Assembly (NCBI GenBank): GCA_944373065.1 | Contig: CALWAJ010000046.1 | Span: forward strand, 1 to 10,746 | Reading direction: 5' to 3' | Source: an uncultured Bacilli bacterium | Lineage (GTDB): Bacteria > Bacillota_I > Bacilli_A > RF39 > UBA660 | Length of the DNA: 10,746 nucleotides | Shown here: positions 6,658-10,746 of the stretch, piece by piece | Numbering within the stretch: the first letter of the stretch is position 1 | Layout: the number at the start of each line of letters is the position of its first letter | Translations under genes and position numbers: made by a program | The notes under the pieces: generated by a model | Databases searched by the model: none | What the model saw: the letters and a program-made list of their open reading frames with translations, nothing else | What the model was told of the DNA's origin: nothing

Positions 6658-8781
6658 TTATCTTTTAACTTCAACTAATTCATATACTTCTATTAAATCA
6701 TTTTCTTTATAATCTTGAAAATTCTCTAAAGTAAGTCCACAATCATGGTCTTTACTTATCTCTTTTATAGAATCTTTTTCATGTTGTAATGACTTAATAG
6801 AACCATTATATATAACTATACCATCTCTTATAACTCTAGCTTTATCATTAATTTTAACAACACCTGACATTACATGACATCCTGCTATCATTCCCACTTT
6901 AGAGAATTTAAATAATTGTCTAACTTCTAAAGTACCAGTAACTTTTTCTTCATATATAGGTTCAAGCATACCTTTCATGGCACTTTCCATATCTTCAACT
7001 ACTTTATAAATAATATCATAAAGTCTAATCTCAATATTATATTCTTTAGCAAGATCAACAACTTTATTATTACCTCTAACATTAAACCCAATAATAATAG
7101 CATTAGAAGCTTGAGCTAGAACAATATCACTTTCAGTAATACCTCCTACTGCTCCTCTTATAATATTAATCTTAACTCCCTCTACCTCTATTTTCTCTAA
7201 AGAAGATTTAACAGCTTCTAAACTACCATTAGTATCAGTCTTTAATATTACATTAATTTCTTTTAAACCTTCATTAATTTGTCCAAAAAGCTCTTCTAAA
7301 CTCATTCCTGTTCTATTAGTATCAGCTTCTTTTTCTCTTAATGCTCTATCACTTGCAATGTGTCTAGCTTGTTTTTCTGTTTCAAAAGCCATAAATTTAT
7401 CTCCCGCATTAGGAACAGTTGATAAACCTGTAATTTCTACTGGCATAGATGGAGAAGCTTCTACAATATCTTTACCTAAATCATTTTTTAAAGTTCTAAC
7501 TTTACCAAAAGCTGTACCTACAACAATAGGATCTCCTAGTCTTAAAGTACCATTTTGAATTAATAAAGTTACTAAAGCTCCAACATGCTTATCCATTTTA
7601 CTTTCTAAAACAGCTCCAGTTGCATAACGATTAGGATTAGCTTTCAACTCTTGCATTTCAGCAATTAACAAAATGTTTTCAAGTAAAGAATCAACACCTT
7701 CTCCTGTTAAAGCAGATATTTTATTAATAATAGTATCTCCACCCCACTCTTCAGGTGTAAGACCAGCTTCAACAAGTCCTGTCATAATTCTATCTATATC
7801 AGCATCAGTAACCCCTGGCTTATCTATTTTATTAATACAAACAATAATAGGAACAGAAGCAGCTTTAGCATGATCAATTGCTTCTCTTGTCTGTGGCATA
7901 ATACCATCATCTGCTGCTACAATAATAATAACAATATCTGTAACACTAGCACCTCTTGCTCTCATTTCTGTAAAAGCTTCATGTCCTGGTGTATCTATAA
8001 AAGTAATTTTTTTATTATTATAAGTAACTTGATAAGCTCCAATTTCTTGAGTAATACCTCCAGCTTCGCCACTAGCTACATTACTTTTTCTAATATAATC
8101 TAGTAAAGTTGTCTTACCATGATCAACATGTCCCATAATTGTAACAACAGGTGGTCTTTCTTGTAAATCTTCTATCTTATCTTCTATTTCATAATTTTCA
8201 AAATTAGAAATATCTGTCGCTTCTTCTTTCTTAACTACTTTATCAAAGTCTAATGCAAGCAAAGATACATCATCATAACTAAGAGAATTATTAGCAGTTG
8301 CCATTATTCCAAGATTCATTAGTTTCATAATAACCTGTCCAACTGGAACATCTAAAGAAGTAGCAACATCACTAACTGTCATACCTTCTTTATAAACAAG
8401 GACATTATCTTCAAGTTTTTGTTCATTACTCTGTAATTTTTCTTTATGTTTATATATTTTCTTTCTTTCTTTCTTAAACTCATTATTTTTAACTTGCGTT
8501 TTATTATTTTTAGGTTTAACTTTACTAACAATCTCTTTATCATCAGTAAGTTTACTATCATAAGCGATTTGTTCTGCTTTTTCATCTAGTAGAAAATCAC
8601 TAACCATCTCTTCATCAGGAACATAATCTTCTTCATCTTGTAAAGAATTATCAAGAAGTATTATCTCTTCATCACTAAGAACTCTATCAAGATCACTAAC
8701 ATCCATAGCAAGTCTCTCCATATATTTAACTATATCTTCAACACTTCTACTAACATCTTCTGCATACTCTCTTATAGTCAT
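6658..8781 (-). CDS. infB: Translation initiation factor IF-2
   Basis: IF2 is the GTPase that brings initiator fMet-tRNA to the 30S subunit and promotes 50S joining. The 707 residues are close to the usual Firmicutes length. Two IF2_N modules are visible (about 1-50 and 131-180), separated by a charged, probably disordered linker. The G domain starts near 210. It has G1 GHVDHGKTT (217-225), GGIT (241-244), G3 DTPGH (263-267), G4 NKID (317-320) and G5 SAL (356-358). Domain II, domain III and the C-terminal fMet-tRNA binding domain follow, the last with the [20 protein letters not shown] stretch. All GTPase residues are intact. The ATG at 8781 follows GAGGTG at normal spacing. ylxR ends 13 bases upstream with no ylxQ between. 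Transcription should stop at the shared terminator rather than continue into rbfA. Confidence 0.98.
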   Translation of the reverse strand: MTIREYAEDVSRSVEDIVKYMERLAMDVSDLDRVLSDEEIILLDNSLQDEEDYVPDEEMVSDFLLDEKAEQIAYDSKLTDDKEIVSKVKPKNNKTQVKNNEFKKERKKIYKHKEKLQSNEQKLEDNVLVYKEGMTVSDVATSLDVPVGQVIMKLMNLGIMATANNSLSYDDVSLLALDFDKVVKKEEATDISNFENYEIEDKIEDLQERPPVVTIMGHVDHGKTTLLDYIRKSNVASGEAGGITQEIGAYQVTYNNKKITFIDTPGHEAFTEMRARGASVTDIVIIIVAADDGIMPQTREAIDHAKAASVPIIVCINKIDKPGVTDADIDRIMTGLVEAGLTPEEWGGDTIINKISALTGEGVDSLLENILLIAEMQELKANPNRYATGAVLESKMDKHVGALVTLLIQNGTLRLGDPIVVGTAFGKVRTLKNDLGKDIVEASPSMPVEITGLSTVPNAGDKFMAFETEKQARHIASDRALREKEADTNRTGMSLEELFGQINEGLKEINVILKTDTNGSLEAVKSSLEKIEVEGVKINIIRGAVGGITESDIVLAQASNAIIIGFNVRGNNKVVDLAKEYNIEIRLYDIIYKVVEDMESAMKGMLEPIYEEKVTGTLEVRQLFKFSKVGMIAGCHVMSGVVKINDKARVIRDGIVIYNGSIKSLQHEKDSIKEISKDHDCGLTLENFQDYKENDLIEVYELVEVKR

Positions 8782-8794
8782 AAAATCACCTCTT

Positions 8795-9058
8795 TCATTT
8801 TTCTAATATTTTTCTTATTTCATCATATACCTCATCACTAATTGTACATTCTAATTTTCTTTCTAAACTCTTTTTCTTAATGGCCTCATTTAAAACATTA
8901 ACATCTTTTTTAATATATGCACCTCTACCATTCATTTTTCCAGTTAAATCAACTTTTACATTTTTATCTTTATCTCTAACTATTCTTAACAGTTCTCTTT
9001 TATCTAACTTCTCACCTGTAACAACACAAGTTCTAAGAGGAATCTTTCTTTGTTTCAT
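8795..9058 (-). CDS. rnpM: YlxR/RnpM family RNA-binding protein
   Basis: YlxR (renamed RnpM in Bacillus subtilis, where it is reported to bind and modulate RNase P RNA) is a small basic protein encoded in the nusA-infB operon. The 87-residue product has the family signature near the start, PLRTCVVTGEKLDKRELLRIVR, and the GRGAYI motif near residue 45. The rest is lysine-rich, which fits RNA binding. The ATG at 9058 follows TAGGAGGT, whose TAG is the nusA stop codon, so termination and re-initiation are nearly continuous. The stop is TGA, the clearest sign in this window that UGA is not read as tryptophan. The usual next gene, ylxQ (an L7Ae-like protein), is absent. Family assignment is strong; the RNase P link is carried over from B. 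subtilis. Confidence 0.93.
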   Translation of the reverse strand: MKQRKIPLRTCVVTGEKLDKRELLRIVRDKDKNVKVDLTGKMNGRGAYIKKDVNVLNEAIKKKSLERKLECTISDEVYDEIRKILEK

Positions 9059-9066
9059 AATACCTC

Positions 9067-10281
9067 CTATTCTGCTCTAATACTAATACCTAATTCTTTA
9101 GCTTGTTCACTTGTCTTAATATCTATTTTATATTTAGTAAGTTTTGTAGCAAGTTTAGCATTTAAACCTCTCTTACCTATTGCTAGTGAATAATTATCTC
9201 CATCTGCTATAACTAAAGCTTCTTTTTTCTTAGCATCAGTAATTAAAACCGTTAAATCTTTTGCAGGACTTAAAGCATTAGCAATGAAAACAGCAGGATC
9301 ACTATCGTATTTAACTATATCTACTTTCTCACCATTTAATTCATTTATTATATTAGCAATACGGCTTCCTTTTTCCCCAATACAAGCTCCTATTGGATCA
9401 ACTTTAGGATTTTCTGAATATACTGCAACTTTACTTCTAACTCCAGCTTCTCTTGCTACACTATATAAAAGTACTGTTCCATCAGCAAGCTCTGGTATTT
9501 CATGTTCAAATAATCTTTTAACGAACCCATAATGTCTTCTACTTAAAAGGATAAAGATATTACGTCCACTATTATCAACTTTACTAACATATACTTTTAT
9601 TTGGCTCCCCATTTTAATATGTTCACCAGGTATAATATCTTTTTTAGGTAATATACCATTAGTACGTCCTAAATCTATAAAATAGTTATCTGTATCCTCT
9701 AATGCCACTGTTCCAACAAGTAATTCATCTTGTTTATCACCAAATTCATCGTTAATACTATTTCTTTCAGCTTCTCTAATTCTTTGAATAACTACTTGTT
9801 TAGCCGTAGAAGTAGCAACACGTCCAAAATCTTTAGGTGTTACTTCTGTATCAATAGTATCTCCAATATTAAGAGTCTTATCAATCTTTCTAGCATCACT
9901 TAATTTAATTTCACAGCTAGGATTAAAGAAACTAATCTTCTCTTCTTCTTTTTCTTCCTTTTCTAACTCTTTTTTCTCTTCTTCTTTAGTATCAGTATCT
10001 AAATCCTCATCTAAAGCATATTTTTCAAATAAAGCATCCTCATACTCTTCTTTAGTCATCTTATCATCAGGTACTACTGTTAAGTAAGAAAACACTTTAA
10101 TATCTCCAGTCTTCTCATTAATAGTAACTTTAACATTATTATTTTTACTTTTAGCATTTTTCTTATAAGCACTAGTTAAAGCTTGAATCATTGCATCATA
10201 TATTATTTGTTTATCAATATTTTTTTCTTTAACGACTAAATCAACAGCTCTAAGAAATTCTTTTCCATTCACTTTACTCAT
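9067..10281 (-). CDS. nusA: Transcription termination/antitermination factor NusA
   Basis: NusA binds RNA polymerase and the emerging RNA, and controls pausing, intrinsic termination and antitermination. The 404-residue product has the order expected of Firmicutes NusA: N-terminal polymerase-binding domain (1-180, with EVTPKDFGRVA and AERNSINDEF), S1 domain (~187-248), KH1 (~285-345, GACIGEKGSRIANI) and KH2 (~350-400, LAIGKRGLNAKLA). There is no C-terminal acidic extension, as in other Firmicutes. Unusually, the N-terminal domain contains an insert of about 45 residues (~75-120) dominated by Glu, Lys and Asp. The ATG at 10281 touches its AAAGGAG site with no spacing, so translation may start at the GTG at 10272, nine bases beyond it; this would shorten the protein by three residues. 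The ATG reading overlaps the end of rimP by eight bases. Confidence 0.96.
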   Translation of the reverse strand: MSKVNGKEFLRAVDLVVKEKNIDKQIIYDAMIQALTSAYKKNAKSKNNNVKVTINEKTGDIKVFSYLTVVPDDKMTKEEYEDALFEKYALDEDLDTDTKEEEKKELEKEEKEEEKISFFNPSCEIKLSDARKIDKTLNIGDTIDTEVTPKDFGRVATSTAKQVVIQRIREAERNSINDEFGDKQDELLVGTVALEDTDNYFIDLGRTNGILPKKDIIPGEHIKMGSQIKVYVSKVDNSGRNIFILLSRRHYGFVKRLFEHEIPELADGTVLLYSVAREAGVRSKVAVYSENPKVDPIGACIGEKGSRIANIINELNGEKVDIVKYDSDPAVFIANALSPAKDLTVLITDAKKKEALVIADGDNYSLAIGKRGLNAKLATKLTKYKIDIKTSEQAKELGISIRAE

Positions 10282-10522
10282 CTCCTTTTTCTTTAGAATG
10301 TATATCTAATACATCTATATCATCACATAAATTATTATCATCCATAATTGGATTAATTATTTTTGTCGCTTCTGTTATTTTATTAACGTCAATTACCTCA
10401 TTACTATCAAGTTCAATATTTAAAGTCTTAACTCCTTCTTCGTTAGAATAATAAACACTACTTACAAATAAATTTAAGTCTTTTATTTTATCATCTAACA
10501 ATTCTTTTACTTTGTTTTCCAT
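10274..10522 (-). CDS. rimP: Ribosome maturation factor RimP, N-terminal domain only
   Basis: RimP helps 30S subunit maturation and is the usual gene before nusA. This product is only 82 residues against about 150 in the family. What is present matches the N-terminal alpha/beta domain: a first helix (NKVKELLDDKIKDL), strands (LFVSSVYYSNEEG, KTLNIELDSN), the helix (VDVNKITEATKIINPIMDD) and a last strand (DDIDVLDIHS) where the family has YxLEVSSPG. The SH3-like C-terminal domain is absent, and nusA starts at the stop codon, so there is no room for a frameshifted remainder. I chose the ATG at 10522 because AAAGGAGG sits just upstream; the frame is open for 48 more codons, but those run through the leader hairpin and promoter. 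Identification rests on position and N-domain pattern; function without the second domain is uncertain. Confidence 0.8.
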   Translation of the reverse strand: MENKVKELLDDKIKDLNLFVSSVYYSNEEGVKTLNIELDSNEVIDVNKITEATKIINPIMDDNNLCDDIDVLDIHSKEKGDE

Positions 10523-10535
10523 AACTCCTCCTTTA

Positions 10536-10566
10536 CAAATTAAAGAGTGGGATCTAATTCCCACTC
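10536..10566 (-). terminator. Terminator-like hairpin in the rimP-nusA leader, possible attenuator
   Basis: On the minus strand GAGTGGGA (10566-10559), a six-base loop and TCCCACTC (10552-10545) make a perfect eight-pair stem. It is followed by TTTAATTT, a T-run broken by two A. It lies within the leader of about 50 bases, between the promoter and the rimP ribosome binding site. A stem with a broken U-run is typical of terminators that need NusA. In B. subtilis this operon is, as I recall, autoregulated by NusA-dependent termination in its leader. Autoregulation here is inference. Confidence 0.6.
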
Positions 10567-10580
10567 CTTTCTTGTCTATA

Positions 10581-10609
10581 AGTATACTATATAAATTACT
10601 ATTTGTCAA
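10581..10609 (-). promoter_or_regulatory. Promoter of the rimP-nusA-ylxR-infB operon
   Basis: A perfect TTGACA (10609-10604), a 17-base spacer and TATACT (10586-10581) match sigma-A at 6 of 6 and 5 of 6 positions. Transcription should start near 10574. It is the strongest promoter in the window, as expected for a highly expressed translation operon. Confidence 0.85.
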
Positions 10610-10746
10610 AACTATTGTTTCAAATGATAGTGTTTCCAAAGTGTGGAGATTTATGAAAGAAACCATTATAAAATAAAAAAACGGTTAAAAACCTAAAAAA
10701 GCTTTATAATTGAATTAACGAACAAACAATAGAAAGCGAGGTTTTA
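10610..10746. other. Non-coding edge region, probably upstream of a divergent gene
   Basis: No coding sequence is seen. Just upstream of the rimP -35 box the minus strand has two similar words, TTTGGAAACACTATC and TTTGAAACAATAGTT, in direct repeat. The second forms an ACTAT...ATAGT dyad (10611-10631) with part of the first. On the plus strand a TATAAT near 10703 and a purine-rich AGCGAGG at the very edge suggest a rightward gene starting just beyond the window. This is tentative. Confidence 0.3.

Noticed and set aside
3000..6660. The giant gene as cargo of a transposon or phage
   Set aside because: No transposase, integrase, terminal inverted repeats or target duplications were seen at its borders, and its base composition resembles the AT-rich surroundings.
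8379..8585. 68-codon minus-strand frame inside infB
   Set aside because: It is a Lys/Leu/Met-rich off-frame reading of the charged IF2 linker.
8782..8797. Reading UGA as tryptophan (Mycoplasma code)
   Set aside because: The ylxR TGA lies at the family's normal length and right before infB; reading through it would give an unlikely tail overlapping infB. Tryptophans elsewhere are TGG.
7358..9532. Plus-strand open frames opposite infB, ylxR and nusA
   Set aside because: They are shadows of well-identified conserved genes; their products are Ser/Ile/Leu-rich without family features.
10523..10666. 48-codon extension of RimP upstream of the ATG at 10522
   Set aside because: It would cover the promoter and the leader hairpin; the internal ATG has a strong AAAGGAGG site.
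1..10746. tRNA genes, rRNA, CRISPR arrays or known riboswitches
   Set aside because: No cloverleaf, regularly spaced repeats or recognisable riboswitch core was found in the short intergenic gaps.

Overview
The window is very AT-rich DNA with a Firmicutes-type gene order around nusA, strong AGGAGG-like ribosome binding sites and sigma-A-type promoters. It probably comes from a small-genome member of the Bacilli/Mycoplasmatota border (an RF39-, Erysipelotrichales- or Acholeplasma-like lineage); that placement is inference from gene order and composition. TGA is read as a stop: ylxR ends in TGA just before the infB ribosome binding site, and the tryptophans seen are TGG. The genetic code is therefore standard, not the Mycoplasma code.

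Right part (10.7 to 6.66 kb, minus strand): a consensus promoter and a leader with a terminator-like hairpin precede rimP-nusA-ylxR(rnpM)-infB, tightly packed and partly overlapping. These genes encode a 30S maturation factor, the transcription elongation/termination factor NusA, a small RNA-binding protein and translation initiation factor IF2. RimP has only its N-terminal domain, NusA carries an extra acidic insert, and ylxQ, usual between ylxR and infB, is absent.

Middle (6.65 to 3.08 kb, plus strand): where infB normally runs into rbfA there is one very large gene of about 1187 codons in the opposite direction. Its product is an array of about fourteen helix-turn-helix-like units of the sigma-region-4/LuxR kind, spaced about 70-75 residues apart. 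It contains a tandem duplication of a roughly 460-residue block, and its N-terminus faintly resembles sigma region 2. It shares a bidirectional terminator with infB and a divergent promoter region with rbfA. I recognise no named family for the whole protein; it is the best candidate here for something undescribed.

Left part (3.0 to 0 kb, minus strand): rbfA and truB overlap and are translationally coupled. The truB product is a fusion of a VanY/LAS-type D-Ala-D-Ala carboxypeptidase domain to the tRNA pseudouridine-55 synthase. rpsO (ribosomal protein S15) follows with its own promoter, a folded leader and a terminator; ribF, often found between truB and rpsO, is absent. Next comes an unrecognised 143-residue protein with a strong promoter nested in the rpsO terminator. 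Last is the 5' part of a prepilin-like gene that runs off the left edge.

Overall the window is a ribosome-biogenesis/transcription operon, split in two by a giant regulator-like gene and carrying lineage-specific domain changes (fusion, domain loss, insertion). No tRNA, CRISPR, insertion sequence or phage genes were seen. No gene-free stretch exceeds 300 bases; the longest (10523-10746) holds the rimP promoter region and probably the start of a divergent neighbour.
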